The position numbers were made by a program, and so were the translations under genes. From NCBI GenBank assembly GCA_033762255.1, contig JANRLT010000035.1:1-41130 (forward strand): a stretch of 41,130 nt of DNA. The letters are read 5' to 3'. The notes below the pieces were generated by a model. It ran no database searches. It saw only the letters and a program-made list of their open reading frames with translations, and had not been told where the DNA came from. This document shows, one piece after another, positions 1 to 8,550 of this stretch (the stretch's first letter is position 1; each line of letters opens with the position of its first letter). Origin of the DNA: Pirellulales bacterium (GTDB lineage Bacteria > Planctomycetota > Planctomycetia > Pirellulales > JALHPA01).

Positions 1-141
1 TGTCCACAAACCTTTGGAGAACTGGATTTTAGCGGGTTTATGAAGGATATGTTAGGGGAAGCCGCTGTCGCCGTGATTCTGGCTAGCAATTATAACGGCT
101 CCGGTTTGCTACTCAAAACTAAAAAGGAAACGCGCGGATAA
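1..141 (+). CDS. C-terminal end of an unrecognised protein (5' end outside the window)
   Basis: An open frame runs from the first base to a TAA at 139-141 and encodes the last 46 residues of a protein. The tail holds a short hydrophobic stretch (AVAVILASNY) followed by a basic end (KTKKETRG). No family is recognisable from so short a piece. The frame is open from the edge and is followed by a long non-coding region, which supports a true gene end, but codon evidence is thin. Confidence 0.4.
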   Translation, partial: CPQTFGELDFSGFMKDMLGEAAVAVILASNYNGSGLLLKTKKETRG

Positions 142-631
142 TTGTCTCATTTTGCGAATGGCATTTCGCTCGGGCCTTTTTCTGCGATGCTGTCAAGGGG
201 GTAAAACAGGAAAACAATTAGGAAATTTGCAAGCATTTCACGCATTATTCCGCTTGCTAGCAAGAAAATAATCGCTGCCAATCCCGCGCGCCGAGATAAT
301 ACAGGCGATTTAGGCAAACAAAAATGTTAATTTGGGTAATTTGACTGTTATTTTTCCATGAGGAAAGCTTGTCACTCCAAAATGTCTAGGTAAACTGTGG
401 GAACTTTTCCGGATTCTCATTTTGAGTTTTTAATCCCCACTTTAAGGAGAACTAACTATTCCTGAGTAACGGCTGAGGTGTGCGAATCTGATCAAGCCAC
501 GCTTTTGTCTCGCCAAGCGTTGGCCCACCTCGCCGCCCCGTGGACAACCTTGTTTAACTTCTCCCTCGGGGAAGTTCCCACCGCTTTAGGTTTGTCCTTA
601 CCCAGTTTGACAATTTTTAAGGAGATTTCTT
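142..631 (+). promoter_or_regulatory. Gene-free region and possible structured 5' leader of the thioredoxin-like gene
   Basis: No convincing gene is seen. A perfect 12-base palindrome, CTTGCTAGCAAG, sits at 253-264. From 475 to 576 several complementary segments could fold in RNA: GAGGTG (475-480) with CACCTC (526-531) enclosing ACGCTT (499-504) with AAGCGT (515-520), and a separate hairpin AACTTCTCC (556-564) with GGGGAAGTT (568-576) around a three-base loop. An AAGGAG at about 444-449 is not followed by an ATG. The fold is an inference from pairing only. Confidence 0.35.
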
Positions 632-1054
632 GTGTCCACAGTAGCTTTGTTGATGATGAACATGATGCTAGCCAGCGAACAGCCCCGCACTTATGCCGAG
701 GCTTATCGCCAAACCAATGAAAATGGCAAGCCTCTGGTGGTGTTGGTAGGAACCAAATGGTGCCCCGGTTGCATCAAGATGAAGGAAGAAGTCATTCCAC
801 AAATGCAAGAGCATGGAACCCTGTCCAAGGTCAACTTTACAGAGGTCGACGCCGAGACCGACACCGAATTGGCCGGACAATTACTAAACGGCCGCAAATT
901 GCCCCAATTGGTCATGTTTATCAAAACTGATTCCGGCTGGAAAAAAACGCAGATGGTCGGAGCCAAGTCTGAGGCCGAAATCGACGCTTTCTTACAAAAT
1001 AACATGGCCAAACCAACAGTCCGCTTTAGCAGTGTGCAAACTCCAGCTAGGTAA
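632..1054 (+). CDS. Thioredoxin-like protein
   Basis: This 140-residue protein carries a thioredoxin-fold core with the active-site sequence WCPGC at about residues 43-47, preceded by the beta strand KPLVVLVG and followed later by the cis-proline-like segment KLPQLV. Such proteins exchange dithiols and disulfides. The N-terminus (VALLMMNMMLA) is hydrophobic and could be a short export signal, but it lacks a clear basic n-region, so location is uncertain. The start is GTG at 632, chosen because AAGGAG lies at 619-624 with good spacing. WCPGC differs from the WCGPC of classical thioredoxins and would alter the redox potential. The substrate is unknown. Confidence 0.75.
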   Translation: MSTVALLMMNMMLASEQPRTYAEAYRQTNENGKPLVVLVGTKWCPGCIKMKEEVIPQMQEHGTLSKVNFTEVDAETDTELAGQLLNGRKLPQLVMFIKTDSGWKKTQMVGAKSEAEIDAFLQNNMAKPTVRFSSVQTPAR

Positions 1055-1140
1055 TCGCCCTGTTTAATGTCTCAAAATGCGACTTCCGGAAAAGATGTAG
1101 CATTTCTGGTACTGACCAGGACAACTGATTAAAAAAACAA

Positions 1141-1172
1141 AGAGGAACTGGCCAAAAAAAGCCAGTTCCTCT
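1141..1172. terminator. Bidirectional intrinsic terminator between the thioredoxin-like gene and the Fur gene
   Basis: AGAGGAACTGGC (1141-1152) pairs perfectly over 12 bp with GCCAGTTCCTCT (1161-1172) around an A-rich loop. On the minus strand the stem is followed by TTG and a run of T (complement of 1131-1140), a good terminator for the Fur gene; on the plus strand the tract GTTGTT is weaker but usable for the thioredoxin-like gene. Confidence 0.8.
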
Positions 1173-1316
1173 GTTGTTAATGCCATCGACAAAAAATGTT
1201 TGACCGTAACGCCTGCAAACACCCCAAAATAATCCAACGCCTAAGCGTCATGTGGAAATTAAATTCTGGAGGGAAAAACCAACTCTGGGGCGACAGGCGG
1301 TCTTTTAATCAAGCGT

Positions 1317-1817
1317 TTACACTAAATCCAGCTTGCGCTTTCTTTGCTTTGAGATTCGGCATTCCAAGCAAACACCCGTGATAATCCAGCGGTGGCCGCT
1401 TACACGAAACTGGTACTGCTTGGCGACTGATTCCCTCAATTCCTGTAGTTCGGAACTTTGGAATTCAATTAATTTATCACAATCCGTGCAGTGGAGATGA
1501 TCATGTTGGGGGTAGCCGTAGTCATGCTCATAGACGGCCCGCCCATTCAAGGTCATCTTGCGTAAGAGCCCGGCATCGACCATTTCCGAAAGTGTCCGAT
1601 AGACAGTGGGCCGGCTGACATGTTCCTTATGTTCTGTTTGCAATAAGTCCGCCAAGAGTTGATCCGCGTCAAAATGCTCATGTCGCGCAGCGACCTGTTG
1701 CACGATGATTCTTCGCTGCTGGGTGACTCGTTTTCCACGACTTTGCAAAAACTCTTCAAAACGAGCCAAAGGTGTCAACGCAACCTGCACCGTTTCTAAT
1801 TTGTATTCTGTCGTCAT
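1317..1817 (-). CDS. Fur-family transcriptional regulator
   Basis: The 166-residue protein has the Fur layout: a winged-helix DNA-binding domain at about residues 20-90 (with the VSRPTVYRTL recognition region) and a C-terminal dimerisation and metal-binding domain with the HDHLHC motif. Two CxxC pairs, C110/C113 and C150/C153, form the usual structural zinc site; H105, H107 and H109 are candidate regulatory metal ligands. Length is slightly above the usual 140-150. Fur, PerR and Zur cannot be separated by eye. It is divergent from the sufR-like gene and shares a 250-base intergenic region with it, so iron- or peroxide-linked control of Fe-S assembly is a reasonable inference. The basic tail (KQRKRKLDLV) is unusual. 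Confidence 0.85.
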   Translation of the reverse strand: MTTEYKLETVQVALTPLARFEEFLQSRGKRVTQQRRIIVQQVAARHEHFDADQLLADLLQTEHKEHVSRPTVYRTLSEMVDAGLLRKMTLNGRAVYEHDYGYPQHDHLHCTDCDKLIEFQSSELQELRESVAKQYQFRVSGHRWIITGVCLECRISKQRKRKLDLV

Positions 1818-1997
1818 AATAATCCTAACTATCTGTTAAATATAGAGTTGCGCAAAACAAGCCTATTCCTCCACGGTTGATCGCTCATTTCCATTTTAGG
1901 CGATCAAACCGAGGTTACAAGCTTAACAAAAATTTGCCCTTCGTCCTGGGCGATTCTCTTTATAAAACCCAGACAGAAGGCCAAAAATGAGACCAGG

Positions 1998-2016
1998 AGA
2001 TATTTTTCAAATATCT
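1998..2016. promoter_or_regulatory. Palindromic operator candidate upstream of sufR
   Basis: AGATATTT (1998-2005) and AAATATCT (2009-2016) form a perfect 8-bp inverted repeat around TTC. It ends three bases before the -35 hexamer of the sufR promoter. Position and symmetry fit an operator for a dimeric regulator, either the SufR-like protein itself or the divergent Fur protein. Which one binds cannot be told from sequence. Confidence 0.5.
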
Positions 2017-2018
2017 TA

Positions 2019-2046
2019 TTGTCAAAAATGCCAAAAGTCCTAGAAT
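2019..2046 (+). promoter_or_regulatory. Sigma70-like promoter of the suf locus
   Basis: TTGTCA (2019-2024), a 16-base spacer and TAGAAT (2041-2046) each match the vegetative consensus at five of six positions and lie just upstream of the ATG at 2068. Planctomycete promoter consensus is not well fixed, so this is a candidate. Confidence 0.5.
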
Positions 2047-2067
2047 ATAGTTACAAGATCGATTTAC

Positions 2068-2793
2068 ATGAAAACTGTGCCAACAACCATCGAAAGTTCT
2101 GACGCCGGACTGATTTGCCTGTTGCGCAATCAGGGTCCACAGAGTATTTCACAAATCTCGCAGTCCATGAATGTTACAGCTACGGCTGTGCGTCAGCGGT
2201 TGGCACGACTGATGAGTTTGGGTTTGATTGTCAGAAAACCTTGGAAAGCTCCTCGCGGACGTCCTGGGCATCATTACACCCTGACCGAAGAAGGATTACG
2301 GAGCGGAAGTAACAACTTTGCCGATTTAACGATCGTCATTTGGCAAGAAATTCGGGACATCCGTGACCCCCAAATTCGCACGGGCTTACTCCAGCGTCTG
2401 GCCCAGCGATTTGCCAAGGAATATGCCCCGCGGGTGCAAGGATCATCCCTTCGGGAACGATTAGAGTCGATCGCCCGCATTTTTACCGAAAAAAGCATTC
2501 CTTTTAACGTGGAGACCGCCACCTTCGAGTCACCCAGTAAAAACAACGTTATTAGCACAAGTGATCCAGATAATAAGGTTAGCGGGACAAATAGTGCATC
2601 GCTAACCCCAAATTCATCCGCTTTGCCGATCCTCACCGCCCATGCATGCCCTTACCCGGCACTGGCAGAACAGGATCGGGGAATTTGCGCGGTGGAAAAT
2701 TTGATGTTAAGCGAGTTAGTGGGCCAACGGATGAAACTAACAGAGTGCCGGTTAGACGGCGGGGCCTGTTGCCGCTTTGAAACCTCGCCTTAG
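2068..2793 (+). CDS. sufR: SufR-like Fe-S sensing transcriptional regulator
   Basis: The 241-residue protein has an N-terminal winged helix (about residues 12-75; SISQISQSMNVTATAVRQRL, then the GRPGHHYTLTEEG wing) as in DeoR/ArsR-like SufR. The C-terminal part carries C194, C207 (spaced by 12), C227 and the pair C234/C235, matching the Cys cluster by which SufR holds a [4Fe-4S] or [2Fe-2S] cluster. In known systems the holo-form represses suf genes. It stands first in the suf locus, as expected for an autoregulated sensor. A Ser/Asn/Thr-rich linker (about 150-190) separates the domains and is longer than I would expect. No strong ribosome-binding site is seen before the ATG. Confidence 0.8.
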   Translation: MKTVPTTIESSDAGLICLLRNQGPQSISQISQSMNVTATAVRQRLARLMSLGLIVRKPWKAPRGRPGHHYTLTEEGLRSGSNNFADLTIVIWQEIRDIRDPQIRTGLLQRLAQRFAKEYAPRVQGSSLRERLESIARIFTEKSIPFNVETATFESPSKNNVISTSDPDNKVSGTNSASLTPNSSALPILTAHACPYPALAEQDRGICAVENLMLSELVGQRMKLTECRLDGGACCRFETSP

Positions 2794-2868
2794 GCGTCTA
2801 TAATGCCGGGCTGGGTTTGTGTGGAATAAATGCAATTTTTACAACATTTTATGAGGATTACGTCAAAC

Positions 2869-3471
2869 ATGACACTCCCCTGGATTGAAGGCCGGTTTGA
2901 AGAAAACGTCATCACCACCACGGTAGAACAAGCGATCAATTGGGCCCGGCAATCCAGTTTGTGGCCGATGACCTTTGGGCTGGCGTGCTGCGCGATTGAA
3001 ATGATGGCCGCGGGGGCCAGCCGGTATGACCTTGATCGGTTTGGTGCGGGTGCGTTTCGCGCAACACCCCGCCAGGCGGATTTGATGATTGTGGCGGGAA
3101 CGGTCACCTACAAAATGGCCAGCCGGGTGCGCCGTTTATACAACTTGATGCCCGATCCCAAGTACGTGATTGCCATGGGTGCCTGCACCACGGGTGGCGG
3201 TCCCTACTTTAAGTGGGGTTATCACGTGGTCAAGGGCGTGGACTTGGTCGTGCCCGTTGATGTTTACGTGCCAGGTTGCCCGCCGCGTCCCGAATCGCTT
3301 TTGGAAGGGCTAATGCGGATTCAGGACAAGATCATGGGACATAAAATTGCCAAGCGTTTAGAGGGTCCGGGCAAAATAAGCGATGAACTGCCTGTGCCGC
3401 ACCATTCCGGGTATGTCAGTCCCCCCTTTGACACGGATCTGGTCTTTGATCATCAAAAAATTACCGGCTAA
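2869..3471 (+). CDS. nuoB: NADH-quinone oxidoreductase subunit B (orphan NuoB)
   Basis: The 200-residue protein is a NuoB/PSST-type subunit, which in complex I binds cluster N2. The ligand motifs are intact: [10 protein letters not shown] with the adjacent Cys pair, GACTTGGG, and VPGCPPRPE. Start chosen at 2869 ([10 protein letters not shown]) because GAGGA lies upstream and family members begin here; ATGs at 2830 and 2851 are in frame. No other complex I subunit is adjacent: the neighbours are sufR and sufC. It may be the genome's only NuoB, placed with its cluster-assembly genes, or a paralogue with another role. The C-terminal extension of about 40 residues ([12 protein letters not shown] onward) contains Pro/His-rich sequence. 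Confidence 0.9.
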   Translation: MTLPWIEGRFEENVITTTVEQAINWARQSSLWPMTFGLACCAIEMMAAGASRYDLDRFGAGAFRATPRQADLMIVAGTVTYKMASRVRRLYNLMPDPKYVIAMGACTTGGGPYFKWGYHVVKGVDLVVPVDVYVPGCPPRPESLLEGLMRIQDKIMGHKIAKRLEGPGKISDELPVPHHSGYVSPPFDTDLVFDHQKITG

Positions 3472-3614
3472 CGGCCAAACATTAACATTCGAAAACCCGT
3501 TACATTCCGGCCAGGAATTGTGATTATTGCCAATGACCCGCCTCATCGCGGACGTCTCAAATGATCCCTGGCATTTGATTCACCTATCTTACCTTGTATT
3601 GACGCACGGAAAAC

Positions 3615-4436
3615 ATGAAAGAAGTTTTACGCATTTCGAATTTGCATGTCAGCATCGATGGCAAGCCCATACTAAAGGGGGTTGACCTGGAAATTGGCCG
3701 CGGAGAGACCCACGCGCTCATGGGACCCAATGGTTCCGGCAAGAGCACGTTAGGCTATGCGATCATGGGCCACCCCAACTACGAAGTGACCGACGGCTCC
3801 ATCGAGTTGATACTGGAGGATGGCAGTGCGATCAATATTTTGGAACTAGAAGCCGATGCCCGTGCTCGCCTGGGAATCTTTTTGGCCTTTCAGCGGCCAA
3901 TGGCGATTCCCGGCGTCAAAATGGCGGACTTTTTGCGTCATGCCACGACCAACGTTCGCCGCCCTGATCGCAAGGAAGGAGAGGAGCTTCTCCCCATGAA
4001 GGAATTTCGCCAAGACCTGCGCGGAAAAATGAGTCAATTAAAGATGGACGCCGAATTTGCCCGCCGTTATGTCAACGAGGGCTTTTCCGGCGGCGAAATG
4101 AAGCGATCGGAAATTTTGCAACTGGCCATGCTGGCCCCGAAATTTGCGATACTTGACGAGACTGACAGCGGTCTGGACGCCGACGCCGTACGATTGGCCA
4201 GTCAAAGCATTGCCGAAATTGGCGGCTCCAACATGGGCATCTTGATCATCACCCATCATGAGCAACTGCTGGAACATAACACACCGGACAAGACCCATGT
4301 GATGATGGGAGGCCGGATTGTAGAAACTGGCGGCCCGGAATTGGCGGCGGAATTGCATAAGCAAGGTTACGAGCGGCTTCGTTCGGCACATCCCGAAGCG
4401 GCCGCCGCTGAACGAGAAATGCTGGCCGCCTCCTAG
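3615..4436 (+). CDS. sufC: Fe-S cluster assembly ATPase SufC
   Basis: The 273-residue protein is an ABC-type ATPase of the SufBCD scaffold, acting in the cytoplasm. Visible motifs are Walker A GPNGSGKST (37-45), the SufC form of the ABC signature FSGGEMKRSEILQL (157-170), Walker B FAILDETDSGLD (with D181/E182) and the switch histidines at 214-215. Length is slightly above the usual 245-260 because of an Ala/Glu-rich tail (HPEAAAAEREMLAAS). It lies 143 bases after nuoB and 225 before sufB, wider than in a tight operon, so internal promoters are possible. The assignment is secure. Confidence 0.95.
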   Translation: MKEVLRISNLHVSIDGKPILKGVDLEIGRGETHALMGPNGSGKSTLGYAIMGHPNYEVTDGSIELILEDGSAINILELEADARARLGIFLAFQRPMAIPGVKMADFLRHATTNVRRPDRKEGEELLPMKEFRQDLRGKMSQLKMDAEFARRYVNEGFSGGEMKRSEILQLAMLAPKFAILDETDSGLDADAVRLASQSIAEIGGSNMGILIITHHEQLLEHNTPDKTHVMMGGRIVETGGPELAAELHKQGYERLRSAHPEAAAAEREMLAAS

Positions 4437-4661
4437 GGACCGCTGTTGACCGTTCTAAGGATTAGCCATTTACAGCAACAATTTTGGCAGCGCGGACAGC
4501 GATGCGAATCGGATGGCGCTTTAGCAAAGCTGTCAACTAACCTGATGATCTTAGCCTTAACATGTTATTGCTAAGGGAGATCCATCTTGATTGCATTTAC
4601 TGCGTTGCCCGGATTTCAATCACTCATATTTGCACCACTATAAATAAAAGTAGGTACTCCC

Positions 4662-6089
4662 ATGGCTGCTGACACACTCACAACCACTTTGCCTCCGACC
4701 GAGTCGGACCAGATTGGTGAAATCAACAAGTATGATTTTCGCACCGTTTCTACCCCAATTTTTAAGGCGCGTAAGGGCTTGGACGCCGAGATTGTCAGTC
4801 AAATTTCGGAAATGAAGAATGAGCCTGACTGGATGCGGCAATTTCGGTTGGAGGCCCTGCAAACTTTTTTTGATAAGCCGATGCCTAATTGGGGGGGAAA
4901 GATCGACCTGGATTTCCAGGATATCTTTTACTACCTCAAGCCAGCCGATCATCAGGGCAAATCCTGGGACGATGTTCCAGAGGAAATCAAAAAGACGTTT
5001 GACCGCCTAGGAATTCCCGAAGCGGAAAAAAAATATTTGGCCGGGGTTAAGGCCCAATTTGAAAGCGAAGTGATATACGGTTCGCTTAAAGAAGACCTTG
5101 CCGAAAAAGGGGTCATCTTCACCGACACTGACACCGCCGTGCGGGAATATCCCGACCTGGTTCGGGAGTATTTTGCGACGATCATTCCCCCCGCGGACAA
5201 CAAATTCGCCGCGCTCAACAGCGCCGTATGGTCCGGAGGTTCGTTCATTTATATTCCCAAAGGGGTCAAAATTGACTTTCCCCTGCAGGCGTATTTTCGC
5301 ATCAATGCCGAAAGCATGGGCCAGTTTGAACGGACACTGATCATTGTGGACGAAGGGGCCCAAGTTCACTATGTGGAAGGTTGCACGGCCCCCATGTACA
5401 CCACCGAAAGCCTGCATTCGGCCGTGGTGGAAATCGTGGTTAAAAAGAACGCCCGCTGCCGCTACACCACCATCCAAAACTGGGCGAACAACATTTACAA
5501 TTTGGTGACCAAGCGGGCGGTCGCCTATGAAAATGCCCTGATGGAATGGATCGACGGCAACCTGGGGAGCCGACTCACGATGAAGTACCCCGCGGTGTAC
5601 ATGCTGGAGCCCGGCGCCCGGGGGGAGATACTGTCGATCGCGTTTGCCTCCTCCGGCCAGCACCAGGACGCCGGGGCCAAGCTGGTCCACGGCGCGCCGC
5701 GAACCAGTGGCCGGATCATTAGCAAAAGCATCAGCAAAAACGGCGGGCGCGCCAGCTATCGTGGACTGGTCAAAGTGGAAAAAGGAGCCGAAAAATCCAA
5801 AAGCAATGTGGTTTGCGACGCTTTGATCCTGGACTCTAAAAGCCGCAGCGACACTTATCCGTACATTGAACTTGAGGAGCAGGATGTGGCCATCGGCCAC
5901 GAGGCCAGCGTGTCGCGCATTGGCGAGGAACAACTATTCTACTTGATGAGCCGCGGCCTAACCGAGGCCGAGGCCAGCACCATGATCGTCAGCGGCTTTA
6001 TCGAGCCTTTGGTCAAGGAACTTCCCATGGAATACGCGGTCGAAATGAATCGTTTGATCGAATTGCAAATGGAGGGTTCGGTGGGCTAG
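4662..6089 (+). CDS. sufB: Fe-S cluster scaffold protein SufB
   Basis: The 475-residue protein has the length and sequence of SufB, the scaffold subunit on which the nascent Fe-S cluster is built within SufBC2D. The family core is evident: [19 protein letters not shown] at about 185-203, the beta-helix, and [13 protein letters not shown], in which C385 corresponds to the catalytic Cys near the SufB-SufD interface of E. coli SufB (from family knowledge). The ATG at 4662 follows a weak TAGGT. It is followed 57 bases later by sufD, consistent with one transcript. Nothing appears truncated. Confidence 0.96.
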   Translation: MAADTLTTTLPPTESDQIGEINKYDFRTVSTPIFKARKGLDAEIVSQISEMKNEPDWMRQFRLEALQTFFDKPMPNWGGKIDLDFQDIFYYLKPADHQGKSWDDVPEEIKKTFDRLGIPEAEKKYLAGVKAQFESEVIYGSLKEDLAEKGVIFTDTDTAVREYPDLVREYFATIIPPADNKFAALNSAVWSGGSFIYIPKGVKIDFPLQAYFRINAESMGQFERTLIIVDEGAQVHYVEGCTAPMYTTESLHSAVVEIVVKKNARCRYTTIQNWANNIYNLVTKRAVAYENALMEWIDGNLGSRLTMKYPAVYMLEPGARGEILSIAFASSGQHQDAGAKLVHGAPRTSGRIISKSISKNGGRASYRGLVKVEKGAEKSKSNVVCDALILDSKSRSDTYPYIELEEQDVAIGHEASVSRIGEEQLFYLMSRGLTEAEASTMIVSGFIEPLVKELPMEYAVEMNRLIELQMEGSVG

Positions 6090-6146
6090 GCCGGCTTCCG
6101 CCAATGAACCTTGGTATTTTCCCGTAGCATGTTTGGATAACTTTTA

Positions 6147-7457
6147 ATGACGCCCACGACTCCTATTGGCCCGCATTCCACCGAATCCTTTGAACAGTTC
6201 CTCAGTCAACGCTCTGAGCCGGCATGGCTTACCGAACAGCGCCGGCAAAACTGGGCGTTGTTTGAACGTCTCCCCCCTCCTTCACGGCGTGACGAGGAGT
6301 GGCTGCGGACCGATATTCGCTTATTTCGCTGGGATCAATATCCCCTGCCAACAGCCGGGGCCAGTAGTTCTAAACTGACTGCGACACCATTATTGACCGA
6401 TGGCGTTGACCTGTGCGGGCGCACGGTGGCATTGGATAGTCACTTGATCACATCGGAACTAGACCCCGCTCTCTCCCGCCAGGGGGTGATTTTTTGTGGC
6501 CTGGAACAAGCGGCAGCCAGCCACCCCGAATTGGTCCAGCGTTATCTGGGATCGGTCGTGGCGGCGGATACGGATCGCTTTTCGGCATTGCAGGGGGCCT
6601 GCCATAGCGGTGGCACGTTTCTATATGTTCCCCGCGGGGTAAAGCTCTCCCAACCGCTGCACACGTTGACGGCTCTTAGCCCTCAAAATTCCGACTTTAG
6701 CCATTTATTGGTCGTGTTGGAGGCCGGGGCCGAGGCCACCTTGCTTAGCGAGACCGCGGGGGACCAGCATGCCGGTGGACTGCATAACGGAGCCATCGAA
6801 CTGATTTGTCATCCTGGGTCAAAGTTGCGTTATGTCAATTTGCAAAATTGGGGCCAGGGAACCTGGCACTTTGCCCAGCAAAAGGCGCTCGTCCATAGCG
6901 GCGCCCAACTGCAGTGGACGATCGCTGCGCTTGGCTCCCGCTTGGCCAAGGTCAACCAGCATGTGGCGCTCATTGGGCCAGACGCGCAAACACAGGTCAA
7001 TGGCGTCATGTTTACCGAGGGAAAGCAGCATTTATCCTACAATACGCTGCAGCACCATGTGGCCCCCCATTGTCAGAGCGATCTCTTATATAAAGGCGCG
7101 CTCCAGGATAAATCGCGACTGGTCTGGCGCGGAATGATCAAGGTTGATCCCGCCGCGCAAAAAACCAACGGCTATCAGCGTAACGATAATCTGATGCTCT
7201 CGGACGAGGCCCGGGCCGACTCTATCCCCGGTTTAGAGATCGAGGCCGACGACGTCCGCTGCACCCACGGCGCGACCGCCGGACGCGTTGATCAGGAACA
7301 AATCTTTTATTGCCAAACCCGCGGCCTCACCCGCAAAGAAGCCATTCGCACCGTCGTCACCGGCTTTTTTCAGCAGGTCTTTGACCGGATTACGATCGAA
7401 AGCGTCCGTAATGCCCTGGGCGGGGCGATCAATCGCCGCATTCGTGAATTTGCCTAA
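6147..7457 (+). CDS. sufD: Fe-S cluster assembly protein SufD
   Basis: The 436-residue protein is the SufD paralogue of SufB: the shared beta-helix sequence ALQGACHSGGTFLYVPRGV is at about 148-166, and the C-terminal CTHGATAGRVDQEQIFYCQT segment carries the conserved histidine (about residue 374) that sits opposite the SufB cysteine at the heterodimer interface. The N-terminal alpha-helical region (EPAWLTEQRRQNWALFERL) is typical. Gene order sufC-sufB-sufD is the common one in this lineage. The ATG at 6147 lacks a strong ribosome-binding site and may rely on readthrough from sufB. Confidence 0.95.
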   Translation: MTPTTPIGPHSTESFEQFLSQRSEPAWLTEQRRQNWALFERLPPPSRRDEEWLRTDIRLFRWDQYPLPTAGASSSKLTATPLLTDGVDLCGRTVALDSHLITSELDPALSRQGVIFCGLEQAAASHPELVQRYLGSVVAADTDRFSALQGACHSGGTFLYVPRGVKLSQPLHTLTALSPQNSDFSHLLVVLEAGAEATLLSETAGDQHAGGLHNGAIELICHPGSKLRYVNLQNWGQGTWHFAQQKALVHSGAQLQWTIAALGSRLAKVNQHVALIGPDAQTQVNGVMFTEGKQHLSYNTLQHHVAPHCQSDLLYKGALQDKSRLVWRGMIKVDPAAQKTNGYQRNDNLMLSDEARADSIPGLEIEADDVRCTHGATAGRVDQEQIFYCQTRGLTRKEAIRTVVTGFFQQVFDRITIESVRNALGGAINRRIREFA

Positions 7458-7533
7458 ATTCGGGTATGTCCGGCGAAATTTAGATAATTGCAAAATAGCA
7501 TTCTCATACAAACGATAGAGGGGAATCACCGTC

Positions 7534-7848
7534 ATGGCGGAATATATGAGAGTTGCCGCGGTGAGCGAGATCGCCGATCCAGGCAAACTATTGATCGAGG
7601 TGAATGGCGAATTGCTGGCGCTTTTTCACGTGGGTGGAAAATTTTACGCCCTGGACGATGTTTGCACTCATGATGGCGGCCCCCTGGCCGATGGCAAATT
7701 GGACGGTCTGACCATTGCATGTCCACGACATGGGGCCAAATTTGATATTTGCACCGGAAAAGCCCTTACAATGCCCGCTACCCGGGCCACCCGCGCCCAT
7801 CAAGTCGAAGTGCGTGGCGACGCGGTTTATGTTAAACTGGCGGAATAG
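7534..7848 (+). CDS. Rieske [2Fe-2S] ferredoxin-like protein
   Basis: The 104-residue protein is a single Rieske domain of the non-haem-dioxygenase ferredoxin (NirD/BphF) type. The cluster ligands are clear: CTHDGGPLADG supplies Cys and His, and CPRHGAKFDICTGKAL supplies the second pair. A GAGGGGA at about 7518-7524 sets the ATG at 7534. Rieske proteins commonly accompany sufBCD in several phyla; proposed roles include electron donation to cluster assembly, but this is not proven. It follows sufD by 76 bases on the same strand. Confidence 0.92.
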   Translation: MAEYMRVAAVSEIADPGKLLIEVNGELLALFHVGGKFYALDDVCTHDGGPLADGKLDGLTIACPRHGAKFDICTGKALTMPATRATRAHQVEVRGDAVYVKLAE

Positions 7849-7893
7849 GCACATACTAAAGTTTAACGGCTATTCCAACGGGGGTATTACTTT

Positions 7894-8541
7894 ATGTCCA
7901 CCGTCATCTTGACAGAATCGCCCCTAACCACGGCTCCCCCCGCGGACGACGATGGTGTTTCTCCGATAGTGGTGCGATTTGCGCCTCTTATCACCCTGGA
8001 TGACCAGGCCTTCATGCAGTTCGCCGACCAAAATCCCGAATATCGCTTTGAACAAAATTCCGCCGGAGAATTGGTTATCATGGCACCCACGGGGATGCAA
8101 TCGGGATCATCGAATTTCGGCATTATAGGCCAATTGTTTCTGTGGAGCCAAAAACATCGTTTCGGCAAATGCTTTGAATCCTCGACGATGTTCAACCTGC
8201 CCAATGGCGCCCGCCGCTCGCCGGACGCCAGTTGGATTACGCAGGAAAAATGGGATCAATTATCAAAGAAACAACGCCAACTATTTGGGCCATTTTGTCC
8301 CGACTTTGTTGTGGAGCTGCGCTCGCGCACGGACCGGCTACGCGATCTGCAAGCCAAAATGCAAGAGTACCTGGCCAATGGCGCGCAACTGGGTTGGCTG
8401 ATCGACCCGCTAAACAAAACCGTCCACGTTTATCGACCTGGACTACCTGTTGAGATTTTGACCAATCCCCTTATGGTCTCCGGAGATCCGCTCCTTCCTG
8501 GATTTGCGCTGGAACTAAATGAAATTTGGGAACCCACCTAG
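7894..8541 (+). CDS. Uma2-family (DUF820) putative restriction-fold protein, copy 1
   Basis: This 215-residue protein has the Uma2 layout: an N-terminal segment with YRFEQNSAGELVIMAPTG, then RRSPDASWI and the PD-(D/E)XK-like core PDFVVELRSRTD, where Asp and Glu are the candidate nuclease residues, followed by KMQEYLANGAQLGWLIDP. The family is abundant in cyanobacteria and planctomycetes; its physiological role is not established. It starts 45 bases after the Rieske gene. It is closely similar to the next gene along its whole length, so the pair arose by tandem duplication. Confidence 0.85.
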   Translation: MSTVILTESPLTTAPPADDDGVSPIVVRFAPLITLDDQAFMQFADQNPEYRFEQNSAGELVIMAPTGMQSGSSNFGIIGQLFLWSQKHRFGKCFESSTMFNLPNGARRSPDASWITQEKWDQLSKKQRQLFGPFCPDFVVELRSRTDRLRDLQAKMQEYLANGAQLGWLIDPLNKTVHVYRPGLPVEILTNPLMVSGDPLLPGFALELNEIWEPT

Positions 8542-8550
8542 AGGTGCCTT

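Noticed and set aside
478-720. An 80-codon frame before the thioredoxin-like gene
   Set aside because: It overlaps the well-supported 632 start, has no ribosome-binding site and covers the possible structured leader.
5007-5933. A 308-codon minus-strand frame
   Set aside because: It lies wholly inside sufB, which has full family conservation; the antisense frame has no recognisable domain.
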